DNA of 64,000 nt from Paenibacillus kribbensis (GTDB lineage: Bacteria > Bacillota > Bacilli > Paenibacillales > Paenibacillaceae): assembly GCF_002240415.1 (NCBI RefSeq), contig NZ_CP020028.1, forward strand, positions 2,877,501-2,941,500. Direction: 5' to 3'. The notes below the pieces were generated by a model. It was not told the origin of the DNA. It worked only from the letters and a program-made list of their open reading frames with translations, and did no database searches. Shown here one piece after another: positions 37,218 through 45,594 of the stretch (positions are counted from its first letter, which is position 1; the number at the start of each line of letters is the position of its first letter). Position numbers and translations under genes: made by a program.

Positions 37218-38864
37218 TCATTGATACACGAACTGCTCACATACTTGGGTTATACATTCCTTCAAATAATGCACGATCTCCGGTACATGCTCCGGTTGGG
37301 TATGAGGCGAAATGACAAAAAATTTACTGACATAGAGCGGAATTTGCCGGCCTTCAACGGTCTTGACCAGCAGATGTTTCTTTGTATCCCCAAAGAACAT
37401 CCGATCGCGATGTTTGCCCAATTTCTCAAACAGCCTTTCATTCAATTGATTGTTCCGCTCGATAACCCCCCAAGAGCTGCTTCCGCCTATTTCTTCGGCA
37501 AACCGCGGCCCATCTGGTGGATAAATGCGGATCAGTGTTGATATTCCCGGGTTATCCGGGTTGGCAATATCGGCCTCCGGAATTTCTGCAACAAGCCGTT
37601 CACGAAATTGCAAATTCACCTCCAGAAATTGGGCGAGAAGACGCTGATAGCCCTCTACCCCAAAGGCCAACAGCGAACTGTACATGCTAATGGAGCTGGC
37701 CATGCGAGAACACTCCAACGTATATCCGGTGTGATACTCCCCGTAGCCGCGATGCCCGACATAAGGAGTTTCGTCCGCATCAAGCTCCAGAAGGCCAAGA
37801 TCCGCTGCATTTTTGAGCAGAAACAGGCTTGAGACATAAGGTGTTTGTCCAAGTTTTTGAAAATCGAAGCACATGGAGTCTGCCAATGAAAGATGTCTCA
37901 TCTTCTCCTGAATAGAAGTCAGCATCCCGATGACGCCCGGGCTGAATTGCTGCGTGTTCTTTTCCAGGTCGTAATCGTTGAAGACGGCAAAAAAACCGCC
38001 CAGAGCCGAATCTGCATGAATGTGCGGGCATGGCAACCCGAATTGCTTCGAAAATTCCTCCGCAACGGTACGGATTTGGAGGACATTGTCAATACCCATG
38101 GCATCTGTTGTCCCAGTTGTTGCCACTATATACACAGGCACGCCTCCGCCTACAGCGACCGCCGCTAATTTACATCTCAAATCAGCCACATCCATAGAAC
38201 TGTCGGATAAAGCTTTTACTTTGATGAGGTGATCACTGCCGATCCCGGACGCTTCCATCGACTTGAACAGGCTGTAATGGGCCAATTCCGAGCAAAAGGC
38301 ATACAAGTTGTCCGGAACCCCGTGCTTTAACGCATTCGGGTCATATTTGGCAATGGCAATCCGCAATCCGGAAAATATGGCGCCCTGACCTCCCCAGGTG
38401 GTATAGCCCCCGCTTGTCCCGGCATCATAGCCTACCAGCTTGGACATCATCGCCATTACTCTGACCTCGGCCTCGGCACCGGCAGGCCCGTAAACATCCC
38501 AAAGATTGTTGCCGTTCACCAGCATCGCGGATAACATGCCCAATATTCCGGGAATGGAGGCCATTGGCAGTATATTCGTAAAAAAATACTTTGTATGGTA
38601 AGGATGTCCGTGCAGCAACTGCAATAGCTCTGCGTTTACCTCCTTCATAGGAGCACCTTCATAGGGAATCTGACTTTGTGCAACCAATTGACCGTAAAAA
38701 TCCCCATCCCGCCGTTTCTCTCCTTTGAGATTGACAGCTTCGGGGTTCTTCAACTCATCTACGCCGCTAATCATTTGCTCGATCAGTTCCATGATCCGTT
38801 TTCGTTGTAACAAACTTCCGTCCTCGCTTGGGAACCAATCTCTAACATCCGATTTACTGTGCAT
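37218..38864 (-). CDS. PLP-dependent group II decarboxylase
   Basis: A 548-residue pyridoxal-phosphate enzyme of the glutamate/tyrosine/aromatic-amino-acid decarboxylase superfamily. The cofactor Lys is in F-D-F-Q-K-L-G-Q, the PLP-contacting Asp in H-I-H-A-D-S-A-L-G-G, and the H-Y-S motif is present (E-L-A-H-Y-S). Length fits. The amino acid used is not readable, and no antiporter or partner enzyme is adjacent, so this is not a standard acid-resistance pair. Start at the ATG at 38864 after GGGGAGAGG; 23 further codons upstream are open but precede the ribosome site. Confidence 0.82.
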   Translation of the reverse strand: MHSKSDVRDWFPSEDGSLLQRKRIMELIEQMISGVDELKNPEAVNLKGEKRRDGDFYGQLVAQSQIPYEGAPMKEVNAELLQLLHGHPYHTKYFFTNILPMASIPGILGMLSAMLVNGNNLWDVYGPAGAEAEVRVMAMMSKLVGYDAGTSGGYTTWGGQGAIFSGLRIAIAKYDPNALKHGVPDNLYAFCSELAHYSLFKSMEASGIGSDHLIKVKALSDSSMDVADLRCKLAAVAVGGGVPVYIVATTGTTDAMGIDNVLQIRTVAEEFSKQFGLPCPHIHADSALGGFFAVFNDYDLEKNTQQFSPGVIGMLTSIQEKMRHLSLADSMCFDFQKLGQTPYVSSLFLLKNAADLGLLELDADETPYVGHRGYGEYHTGYTLECSRMASSISMYSSLLAFGVEGYQRLLAQFLEVNLQFRERLVAEIPEADIANPDNPGISTLIRIYPPDGPRFAEEIGGSSSWGVIERNNQLNERLFEKLGKHRDRMFFGDTKKHLLVKTVEGRQIPLYVSKFFVISPHTQPEHVPEIVHYLKECITQVCEQFVYQ

Positions 38865-39182
38865 TCTGAATCCTCTCCCCATTGTTCTGATTGTGTAGAA
38901 TCCTCTTTGAATCTTGGAGTTCAAGAAACCCATGTTTGCAGAAGTATAGATAGCGAAGCAGCTTACATAGAGGATTTTATTACCTTACATTTCTAAATTA
39001 TACAATAAAATAATAGAGATGAATAGGTATTAATTCCATCATATGTAATAATTAATAACTGCAAAGCTCACGAGTTTTGCATTCTAAAAGCCGCTGTAAC
39101 AATAATCGTTACAACGGCTGCAAAAAAAATGCTCCTTAATTTAAGAAGCATTTTTTTGAATGATATGTTCTGTGATTTCTTG
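38865..39182. other. Intergenic region with two hairpins
   Basis: The 318 bases hold the AT-rich promoter region of the decarboxylase and two hairpins: AGCCGcTGTAAC / GTTACAaCGGCT (39089-39119), and the csoR terminator listed separately. No gene is seen. Confidence 0.6.
39123..39157 (-). terminator. Terminator of the cstR-type gene
   Basis: AAAAAAATGCT ... AGCATTTTTTT, 11 bp stem with an AT-rich loop, 26 nt after the stop at 39183; T-runs on both strands make it bidirectional. Confidence 0.75.
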
Positions 39183-39449
39183 TTATCTACTCTTCACAAG
39201 AAGTTGAATCGCTTCTTTAACCAGCTTATCCGTATCTCCTCCAGCCTTTTGCTCTTCCATAATGCAGTGTTGCAGATTTTCGGCTACAATTTGCGCAATT
39301 GCTTTATCTGATGCATTACGTACGGCTGACAATTGGCTGACAACATCCTTGCACGATTTTCCTTCATCCATTAAGCGAAGTACCCCACGGACTTGGCCCT
39401 CAATTCTTCTCAAGCGCGTTTTCAGTTCATCAGTGTAATTATATTCCAT
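39183..39449 (-). CDS. cstR: CsoR-family repressor of the persulfide-sensing CstR type
   Basis: An 88-residue all-helical repressor of the CsoR/RcnR (DUF156) family. It has two conserved Cys (Cys33 in G-K-S-C-K-D-V, Cys62 in L-Q-H-C-I). The His that copper-sensing CsoR carries four residues before the second Cys is Asn58 here. That pattern, and neighbours encoding TusA-rhodanese and DsrE proteins, point to CstR, which senses persulfides through a di-/trisulfide bond between the two Cys. The ATG at 39449 is better spaced from AGGGAG than the GTG two codons upstream. It is the last gene of the sulfur cluster and has its own operator-like site. Confidence 0.8.
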   Translation of the reverse strand: MEYNYTDELKTRLRRIEGQVRGVLRLMDEGKSCKDVVSQLSAVRNASDKAIAQIVAENLQHCIMEEQKAGGDTDKLVKEAIQLLVKSR

Positions 39450-39479
39450 GAGCACTGCACTCCCTTTTTGATTTACGTA

Positions 39480-39498
39480 TATACATGTATAGGTATAT
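39480..39498. promoter_or_regulatory. CstR-like operator before cstR
   Basis: On the minus strand ATACCTATACATGTAT resembles ATACCCCTATATGTAT of the palindrome upstream of the TusA-rhodanese gene (13 of 16 positions identical), with the same GTATAT flank. Probably the autoregulatory site. Confidence 0.45.
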
Positions 39499-39526
39499 TA
39501 TAAATCAAAAAAATAAATAGGACACC

Positions 39527-40027
39527 CTATATAAATAAATTAACCTTCCCTTGCGAAGCCTCGCCCAAATAGGCGGCAACTCCGGCATATTCCAAACCGT
39601 CGACTAGCTCCTCTTGCTGCAACCCCAACAGATCCATTGTCATGGTACAGGCTATGAGCTTAACCCCTTGCTCTTGCGCCAGCTCAATAAGCTGTGGAAG
39701 AGAGAGCGCATTGTGCTTTTTCATGACATGCTTGATCATCTGCGGGCCGAGCCCTGCAAAGTTCATTTTGGACAGTGCAAGCTTTTGCGGACCGCGCGGC
39801 ATCATCCAGCCGAAGGCTTTTTCAAGTATTCCTTTATTCGTTCTCACCAGCTCATCTTTACGCAGCATGTTTAATCCCCAAAACGTAAAAAAGATAGTTA
39901 CTTCATGGTCGTATGCTGCCGCTCCATTCGCAATAATGAATGCAGCAATCGCTTTATCCAGGTCCCCGCTGAATAATACGATTGTTGTTTTGGGATGAGT
40001 AAGTCCCTGTTCCGCGGTTGAAGTCAT
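39527..40027 (-). CDS. DsrE/DsrF-like sulfur-carrier protein
   Basis: A 166-residue cytosolic protein of the DsrE/F family (peroxiredoxin-like DUF). T-T-I-V-L-F-S-G-D-L-D-K opens the Rossmann-like fold and L-I-A-C-T-M-T-M-D-L-L-G carries the conserved Cys that can hold sulfane sulfur. It overlaps the TusA-rhodanese stop (ATGA) and so is made in step with it. Such proteins shuttle or store reactive sulfur. The ATG at 40027 is preceded by GGGGAG. Confidence 0.85.
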   Translation of the reverse strand: MTSTAEQGLTHPKTTIVLFSGDLDKAIAAFIIANGAAAYDHEVTIFFTFWGLNMLRKDELVRTNKGILEKAFGWMMPRGPQKLALSKMNFAGLGPQMIKHVMKKHNALSLPQLIELAQEQGVKLIACTMTMDLLGLQQEELVDGLEYAGVAAYLGEASQGKVNLFI

Positions 40028-40611
40028 ATGGACTCGCTCCCCTTCGTCTCTCCTGTCCATTCGGATATGCCTAAAAGGACGGATTTGACGTTTGTGGCGC
40101 CACTCTTCACCAATAACTGGCAAGCCATTTCACTGCGTGTTCCAGCGTGGCAAATCACTGCAATCTCTTCATTCAGCTTTAGCTCACCCAGTCTGTTCTC
40201 CAGTTCACCCAGAGGGATGGACTTCGATCCAGGGATATGCTTTAACGCAAATTCTGCAGGCTCCCGAACATCCAGCAGTAACAGGTTCCCCTTTTCAGCC
40301 AATTTTGTCTGCAGCTCTTCATGGCTTATGGTTGAAGGTAATAGGGGTTCGGCCTTCGCTTCAGCAGGCTCCCCTTTACGCAAAAAATGATGCATGACAT
40401 TTCCGTTTTGAAAAGTACCGATAAAATGATGCCCGGTGCTTTGTGCCCAGCTCTGAAAATCCGCTAATGAACCCTTGTCAGTCGCTTGCACCTCCATAAC
40501 CTGCCCTGCTTTGAGCTCCTTCATCACTTTTTTGGTTTTGACAATCGGCATAGGACAAGCCAGCCCTTTGCAATCAAGAATATAATCTGCCTGGATGTTA
40601 TTGGATGACAT
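40024..40611 (-). CDS. TusA-rhodanese fusion protein
   Basis: A 195-residue two-domain sulfur transferase. Residues 1-75 are a TusA/SirA domain with C-K-G-L-A-C-P-M-P-I (Cys19 is the carrier). Residues 95-190 are a rhodanese domain with active Cys154 in the loop V-I-C-H-A-G-T-R-S. It resembles part of CstA, which handles persulfides under CstR control in Staphylococcus. The start at 40611 follows GGAGG; the 18 codons upstream cover the operator. It is the first gene of the operon and has a perfect palindrome over its promoter. Confidence 0.88.
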   Translation of the reverse strand: MSSNNIQADYILDCKGLACPMPIVKTKKVMKELKAGQVMEVQATDKGSLADFQSWAQSTGHHFIGTFQNGNVMHHFLRKGEPAEAKAEPLLPSTISHEELQTKLAEKGNLLLLDVREPAEFALKHIPGSKSIPLGELENRLGELKLNEEIAVICHAGTRSEMACQLLVKSGATNVKSVLLGISEWTGETKGSESI

Positions 40612-40658
40612 AATATATACCTCCGCATATTTTTTGGAAGGGTAACGGTTTAATTTAT

Positions 40659-40682
40659 TATACATATACCCCTATATGTATA
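40659..40682. promoter_or_regulatory. CstR-like operator with C4/G4 centre
   Basis: TATACATATA-cccc-TATATGTATA: perfect 10-base arms around CCCC. Sites of CsoR/CstR repressors are pseudo-palindromes with a G/C-tract centre. It overlaps the likely promoter of the sulfur operon. Confidence 0.6.
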
Positions 40683-40744
40683 TAAGATATCGAAGCCTGC
40701 TCTCATTGTCAACCTGTTTGATGATTTGAACTCACAAACAAAAG

Positions 40745-40768
40745 AAAAAAGCCACGCAAAGGCGTGAC
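40745..40768 (-). terminator. Terminator of the tetR-type gene
   Basis: On the minus strand GTCACGC-cttt-GCGTGGC is followed by six T, 22 nt beyond the stop at 40790. Confidence 0.8.
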
Positions 40769-40789
40769 TTTTGTAACATAAACAAAATA

Positions 40790-41317
40790 CTATTCGTCTA
40801 TTTCCATCAGTTCCGGCAAATCCAGTGACATCGAGATATTGCAGAGCATACCTCTGGCAAGAAAGAGCATTGTTCTTTCCAATGCATGCTCAATACCCAC
40901 TTGACGAAAAGCAGCATAAACAGTCGTATGAACATCACGAAATCCCTGCTGCATCACGCTCACAACCACATCCTCCCCGATGGTCTGCGCCTGCATTTGC
41001 AAAAGGATTTCATTGCGATAATCTGTCATAATTTGCGAATAAGCTGCGATCAGCTCCTGCTCTAGCTGTTCAGATGGGGACGAATGAATGACCTGTTGAA
41101 AAGATTCCAGGATGCGTGCAAAGGAAACCTTCAGGGCTGCGACAAGCAATGCTTCCTTGGTAGCAAAAAAACGGAAAACATACGGCTGGGAAATGTTGGC
41201 CCGTTCTGCCACTTTGGCAGTTGTGGCTCGATAATAGCCCATCTCTGCAAACACTTCAATAGCGGCTGATATAATTTCATTTTGGCGATTTATTGACGTT
41301 GACGTAGCTTTAGCCAT
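40790..41317 (-). CDS. TetR/AcrR-family repressor
   Basis: A 175-residue repressor with an N-terminal helix-turn-helix (T-T-A-K-V-A-E-R-A-N-I-S-Q-P-Y-V-F-R-F-F) and a short ligand-binding part. It stands alone. The palindrome TGATTAATCA, 40 nt upstream, may be its own operator. No obvious target gene sits next to it; the sulfur operon behind its stop has its own regulator. Confidence 0.88.
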   Translation of the reverse strand: MAKATSTSINRQNEIISAAIEVFAEMGYYRATTAKVAERANISQPYVFRFFATKEALLVAALKVSFARILESFQQVIHSSPSEQLEQELIAAYSQIMTDYRNEILLQMQAQTIGEDVVVSVMQQGFRDVHTTVYAAFRQVGIEHALERTMLFLARGMLCNISMSLDLPELMEIDE

Positions 41318-41356
41318 GACTTTTTCATCCTTTTGTTTATCATAGATTCAGTTAAG

Positions 41357-41366
41357 TGATTAATCA
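41357..41366. promoter_or_regulatory. Palindrome upstream of the tetR-type gene
   Basis: TGATTAATCA, perfect 10-base palindrome with partly symmetric flanks (AAG / ATTACT), near the expected promoter; possible autoregulatory site. Confidence 0.35.
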
Positions 41367-41428
41367 ATTACTAAATCTAATATAAATGACACTGTACGAA
41401 AATGCAATGGCAATCGCTCAGAAAAATA

Positions 41429-41461
41429 AGTCGTCTCCGTAATGGTTTTACGGAAGCGACT
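41429..41461 (-). terminator. Terminator of the YjgB-like gene
   Basis: AGTCG-x2-TCCGTAA ... TTACGGA-x-GCGACT hairpin; on the minus strand it is followed by TATTTTT. It starts 20 nt beyond the stop at 41481. Confidence 0.7.
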
Positions 41462-41480
41462 CTTTTGTTGTGGATCAAGA

Positions 41481-42263
41481 TTATGGAGTCATGGAGTTAA
41501 AATACAATCTCACATAGTTGATTTTTTGCGTTTTGGTTTGATAGGAAAATACTAAATACTGATCAAGTCCGGAAGCGTCTTTGATCGTATAACTGGCTTC
41601 TGCTGTATTGGGTACACTTCTGGAAGTGTCGTTCGTTTCGGTCGGCGTACCCAATTCCTTAATGACTTGGCTGATAACCAGCTTTCTGTAAGAGGGATCA
41701 GATGATGTAATCTCTGTAACTTTATCGCTTCCGTCCAGTACGATATCCGTATGATGCTTGGTGTAGCTCCGCGTATGGCCAGTAGAGCCTGACTCGGATT
41801 TTCCCCACAGCTCGAACAAAAGATCGCTGCCAGTTCCCAAACCAAGACCTTTGGGCAAGTTCGGAAGTGTCCCCTGCTTGGCTGCACTGAGTATGGTTGC
41901 TGGGTAGTGTGCGTTTTTAGATGGCGCTGCACTACTGGCAGGTGACTGATGGGGCGAGGATGAACCTTGCCCAGACACCTTTCTGGTATCCTTGGAATCT
42001 GCTGGACCCTGACTTTGCTGGATTGTGTCCGAACCTTGCTTGTTCGTATCTGCATTTTTACGATTGTCGTCCGTATGCTGAACCGTGGAATCGGTAGACG
42101 GTGCAACTGCTGCTCCTTCCGTAATTGGAGCAGTTGATTTTGCTTCTCCGCTATTGCCGCATCCGGTGATGGCAGCGAAACTTATAGCCATCAAAGCAGT
42201 AGCTGTGACTAGCTTATAGGGCAGCTTTTTTGGTTCATGTGGTTGATGTAAATGTTTTATCAT
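41481..42263 (-). CDS. YjgB-like (DUF4309) lipoprotein
   Basis: A 260-residue exported protein. The signal ends in a lipobox I-T-G-C-G, followed by an 85-residue low-complexity linker rich in Ser, Thr, Asp and Gln. The C-terminal part (about 115-260, starting Y-P-A-T-I-L-S-A-A-K-Q-G) matches the DUF4309/YjgB domain; its last residues Y-V-R-L-Y-F are typical. Function unknown; surface-anchored. I use the ATG at 42263 because the residues after it give a normal signal (I-K-H-L-H-Q-P, basic part, then hydrophobic). Confidence 0.75.
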   Translation of the reverse strand: MIKHLHQPHEPKKLPYKLVTATALMAISFAAITGCGNSGEAKSTAPITEGAAVAPSTDSTVQHTDDNRKNADTNKQGSDTIQQSQGPADSKDTRKVSGQGSSSPHQSPASSAAPSKNAHYPATILSAAKQGTLPNLPKGLGLGTGSDLLFELWGKSESGSTGHTRSYTKHHTDIVLDGSDKVTEITSSDPSYRKLVISQVIKELGTPTETNDTSRSVPNTAEASYTIKDASGLDQYLVFSYQTKTQKINYVRLYFNSMTP

Positions 42264-42503
42264 GAGATCACTCTTTCCTTGTTTCAATGAGGTACAAACC
42301 AAGTGTAACTAAACCGCATTTCCAGAATACCTCTACTTGTTTCCAACTTGTAAACAATGATATTGAAGATCATCCAACATACACGATTTGCGATAGTACG
42401 ATCCTAGCTGTTGTTTAGAAAAGGGAGAGCGAGATATGGTTTTTGCTTTTATATTCACAACAATGCCGTGCCAGGGGACAGTCTGACATTTGGGATATAG
42501 AAA

Positions 42504-42536
42504 AACCCGCAAAACGAATAAGATCGTATGCGGGTT
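42504..42536 (-). terminator. Terminator of the aminopeptidase gene
   Basis: AACCCGC ... GCGGGTT stem; on the minus strand it is followed by TTTCT, 25 nt beyond the stop at 42562. Confidence 0.75.
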
Positions 42537-42561
42537 ATTTGAATGGATATTGAAATAAAAG

Positions 42562-43794
42562 CTAAATGGCCCAATTTCCTTTGCGAAACACAGCTTCTTT
42601 ACTTCCGTCCTGCAGCTCGCCATCAATATCCAGTTCGGCTGAACCGATCATAAAATCTACATGAGTCAGGCTGACATTGGCACCGTTCTTCAGCAATTCC
42701 TCTCGACTCATTTGTGTTCCTTTTTCCATATTAAAGGGATACGCACTGCCCAGAGCCAAGTGACAGGAGGCATTTTCGTCAATGCCTGTATTGTAAAAAA
42801 TACGATTGAGATTGGAAATCGGTGAATCGTGCGGAACCAGCGCAACTTCACCCAAATAGCTGGCCCCTTCATCCGTAGCGAGCAAATGAGTCAGATGCTG
42901 CTCGCCAGATTCCGCTGTATACTCGGTAACTTTGCCGTCCTTAAAGGTAAATGTAATCCGATCTACCAGCTGTCCGTTCAAATTTAGCGGCATGGTGCTG
43001 GTGACATAACCGTTCACACCAGTACGCTTAGGCATCGTGAACACTTCTTCTGTTGGCATATTCGCCACAAAATAATTTCCGCGTTCGTTTTCACCACCAC
43101 CACTGCGCCAGATATGTCCGTCGGCCAGTTCAATTTTCAAATCTGTTCCGGGTGCGCGGTAGTGCAGGCTTTTATACTTTTTATGATTCAGCTTGTTTTG
43201 CAGCTGTTCGAGGTTTTTCAAATGCTCCTGCCAATTCTGAACGGGATCTGAGCCGTCTACACGGTTCATTCGGAAAATCGTATCCCACATGACACGGATG
43301 CGATCCTCTTCTGCCACATCGGCAAATACTTTATCGGCCCAAGCCTTCGTTGGCGCTTTAATCAGACACCAGCTAATTTTATGATTCCTGGTATATTGGG
43401 AAAAGCCCTCTCTCGCCGTGACCGCCGCCTTCGTTGCACGCGAAACCTTTTGCGGATCAATACCTTGATACAGATCGGGATTCGGTACCTTAATGGTTAG
43501 CGTCGCTCCACCCTCTTCGGCGAGTTTTTCCATCATTTCCGCTTTCCAGACCGGGTAATAGTCAAAGCAGGCATCGTCACCATGCTCAAAACGACTGCGC
43601 GTAATTTGATCGTCCTCAAACTCTACCTGCACGTATTTGGCCCCTGCCTCATAGGCTTTGCTGACAATCAAACGCGTGAAATCAATGGTTTCCAGCGGGG
43701 CTGTAACCAAAAAGACCTGCCCGGGCTGAATATTGACCCCTACCCTCACGACAAGCTCTGCATATTGCTCCAGCAATGTTTCAAATGTACTCAT
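42562..43794 (-). CDS. M29-family aminopeptidase (AmpS/PepS type)
   Basis: A 410-residue cytoplasmic metallo-aminopeptidase, the same length as B. subtilis AmpS. The N-terminal Y-A-E-L-V-V-R-V-G-V-N-I-Q-P-G-Q is the family start. Metal ligands lie in the C-terminal half: N-M-P-T-E-E-V-F-T, H-L-A-L-G-S-A-Y and L-T-H-V-D-F-M-I-G. It trims N-terminal residues from peptides. The ATG at 43794 is preceded by AGGAGCGTGGGAG; another in-frame ATG at 43839 overlaps the acyl-CoA ligase stop but gives 15 residues unlike the family. Confidence 0.9.
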   Translation of the reverse strand: MSTFETLLEQYAELVVRVGVNIQPGQVFLVTAPLETIDFTRLIVSKAYEAGAKYVQVEFEDDQITRSRFEHGDDACFDYYPVWKAEMMEKLAEEGGATLTIKVPNPDLYQGIDPQKVSRATKAAVTAREGFSQYTRNHKISWCLIKAPTKAWADKVFADVAEEDRIRVMWDTIFRMNRVDGSDPVQNWQEHLKNLEQLQNKLNHKKYKSLHYRAPGTDLKIELADGHIWRSGGGENERGNYFVANMPTEEVFTMPKRTGVNGYVTSTMPLNLNGQLVDRITFTFKDGKVTEYTAESGEQHLTHLLATDEGASYLGEVALVPHDSPISNLNRIFYNTGIDENASCHLALGSAYPFNMEKGTQMSREELLKNGANVSLTHVDFMIGSAELDIDGELQDGSKEAVFRKGNWAI

Positions 43795-43838
43795 GCTCCC
43801 ACGCTCCTGTTCCGTTTTCACGTATTTAAGCTTTATCA

Positions 43839-45428
43839 TTACAGTACGGCTTGCTTCTCCAATTCACGCAGCGCCACTCTTCGAATTTTGCCCGAGCTGG
43901 TTTTGGGAAGTTCCTGAATGAACTCTATTTTTCGTGGATACTTATAGGGTGCAGTCCATGCTTTAACATGCTGCTGCAGCTCCTTTGCCAGCTCTGGTGA
44001 TCCTTCTACTCCGGCTTTAAGTACAATGTAGGCCTTTACGACATGTCCGCGTATTGAGTCAGGGCTTGCTACGGCAGCACATTCCTGCACGGAATCATGC
44101 TTCATAAGCGCTTCCTCTACTTCAAAAGGACCAATAGTATAACCGGAGCTGATAATGATATCATCACCGCGTCCTTCAAACCAGAAGTATCCATCCTCGT
44201 CTTTGCGAGCCCGATCTCCTGTCACAAAATATTCACCATGGATACTCATTGCTTTGCGTTCCGGATCAAGGTAATACGTATGGAATAATGCCGGAAGATC
44301 AGCACGTACTGCAATATCACCGACTTGACCCGCCGCCAGCGGGATGCCATCCTCGTCTACGACCTCAACAAGTCCCGGCGCAATGGATTTGCCCATCGAA
44401 CCTGTACGCAGAGGTACGTCCTTCAAGTTGCCAATAATTAATGTGCTCTCCGTCTGCCCATAACCGTCACGAATCGTAATGTTGAACTGCTCCTGAAACT
44501 TGTTAATAACCTCCTGATTGAGAGGTTCTCCCGCGGAAACTGCGCTGCGCAATTGGGACAGATTGTACTGATCCAAGCCATCCGTTTTGGCCATAATCCG
44601 ATATTCCGTGGGCGTACAGCATAATACCTGAATCCCATACTCCTGCAGGAGCTGTAAATAGCGCCCCGGACGAAACGGACCATTGTATATAAATCCGGTC
44701 GCTCCATTCCCCAGTACGGATAAAAACGGACTCCAAATCCATTTTTGCCATCCCGGTGCTGCTGTAGCCCATACTACATCTGAAGCTTGGATATCCAGCC
44801 ATGGGGATGTTATTCGCAGATGAGCATACCCCCAGCCATGGCTATGTACGACACCTTTAGGATTCCCTGTAGTACCCGAGGTATAGGCCAGAATCGCCAT
44901 GTCGTCCCGATGTGTCTTCACAGCTTCAAAAGTATCGTCCTGCCCGTCCATCAGTTCATCCAGAACAAGCCAGCCGGGTGTAGATTCCGTGCTGTCACCG
45001 GAAACCATGATCCGATAATCCAGGGCAGGCATATCATCAATTATTTTGTCTACTTCCCCGGTTACTCCGGTCCAGGCAATGACCCCTCGTGCTTGTGAAT
45101 GGCGAAGACGATACGCAATATCCTTTGCCCGCAGCATTTCCGAAGAAGGAATAACGGCAAGTCCCAGCTTCAAGCACGCCAGGTAAATCACATACGCAAT
45201 AATACGCCGTGGTACTACGACCAGAACTCTGTCTCCTTTGTTAAATCCCAGACTTGTGAGTCCACCAGCCAGTCGATTGGCCTTTTTCAACAGCTCTCCG
45301 TAGGTGATCTCCTCGTATTCTCCAGTTTCGCTCAACCACTTGAGTGCTGTTTTATCAGCATCATGGTGTTCCATTTCCGAGGTCATATTGTAATATTCAG
45401 GCGCAAGCCATTGTTGCTGATCTGTCAA
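43839..45428 (-). CDS. mbcS: Acyl-CoA ligase, MbcS type
   Basis: A 529-residue AMP-forming ligase that activates branched or short/medium-chain acids to CoA esters. The P-loop motif Y-T-S-G-T-T-G-N-P-K-G, the A5 motif D-G-Y-G-Q-T-E-S, the hinge G-R-G-D-D-I-I and the catalytic Lys in S-S-G-K-I-R-R are all present. The length equals MbcS of B. subtilis. Branched-chain acyl-CoA serves as primer for anteiso/iso membrane lipids. Translation starts at a TTG (45428) after AAGGGGA. The downstream aminopeptidase is 44 nt away on the same transcript. Confidence 0.85.
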   Translation of the reverse strand: MTDQQQWLAPEYYNMTSEMEHHDADKTALKWLSETGEYEEITYGELLKKANRLAGGLTSLGFNKGDRVLVVVPRRIIAYVIYLACLKLGLAVIPSSEMLRAKDIAYRLRHSQARGVIAWTGVTGEVDKIIDDMPALDYRIMVSGDSTESTPGWLVLDELMDGQDDTFEAVKTHRDDMAILAYTSGTTGNPKGVVHSHGWGYAHLRITSPWLDIQASDVVWATAAPGWQKWIWSPFLSVLGNGATGFIYNGPFRPGRYLQLLQEYGIQVLCCTPTEYRIMAKTDGLDQYNLSQLRSAVSAGEPLNQEVINKFQEQFNITIRDGYGQTESTLIIGNLKDVPLRTGSMGKSIAPGLVEVVDEDGIPLAAGQVGDIAVRADLPALFHTYYLDPERKAMSIHGEYFVTGDRARKDEDGYFWFEGRGDDIIISSGYTIGPFEVEEALMKHDSVQECAAVASPDSIRGHVVKAYIVLKAGVEGSPELAKELQQHVKAWTAPYKYPRKIEFIQELPKTSSGKIRRVALRELEKQAVL

Positions 45429-45556
45429 TTGTATCTTCCCCTTTATACATAAGATGAGAACTATGATCTAATCGTAGTATAGCACGTCTTAGTACCAGGT
45501 TCTAATACCAGAATCAATTTTTTATCAAAAAGATAAAGTCTCTAGAAGCGAACGAT

Positions 45557-45587
45557 AAAAAAAGAGCCTCGTTTCAGACTCTTTTTC
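45557..45587. terminator. Terminator of the alkC-type gene
   Basis: AAAAAGAG ... CTCTTTTT with a 13-base loop, 8 nt beyond the stop at 45595; seven T follow on the minus strand. Confidence 0.7.
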
Positions 45588-45594
45588 TTACCTG

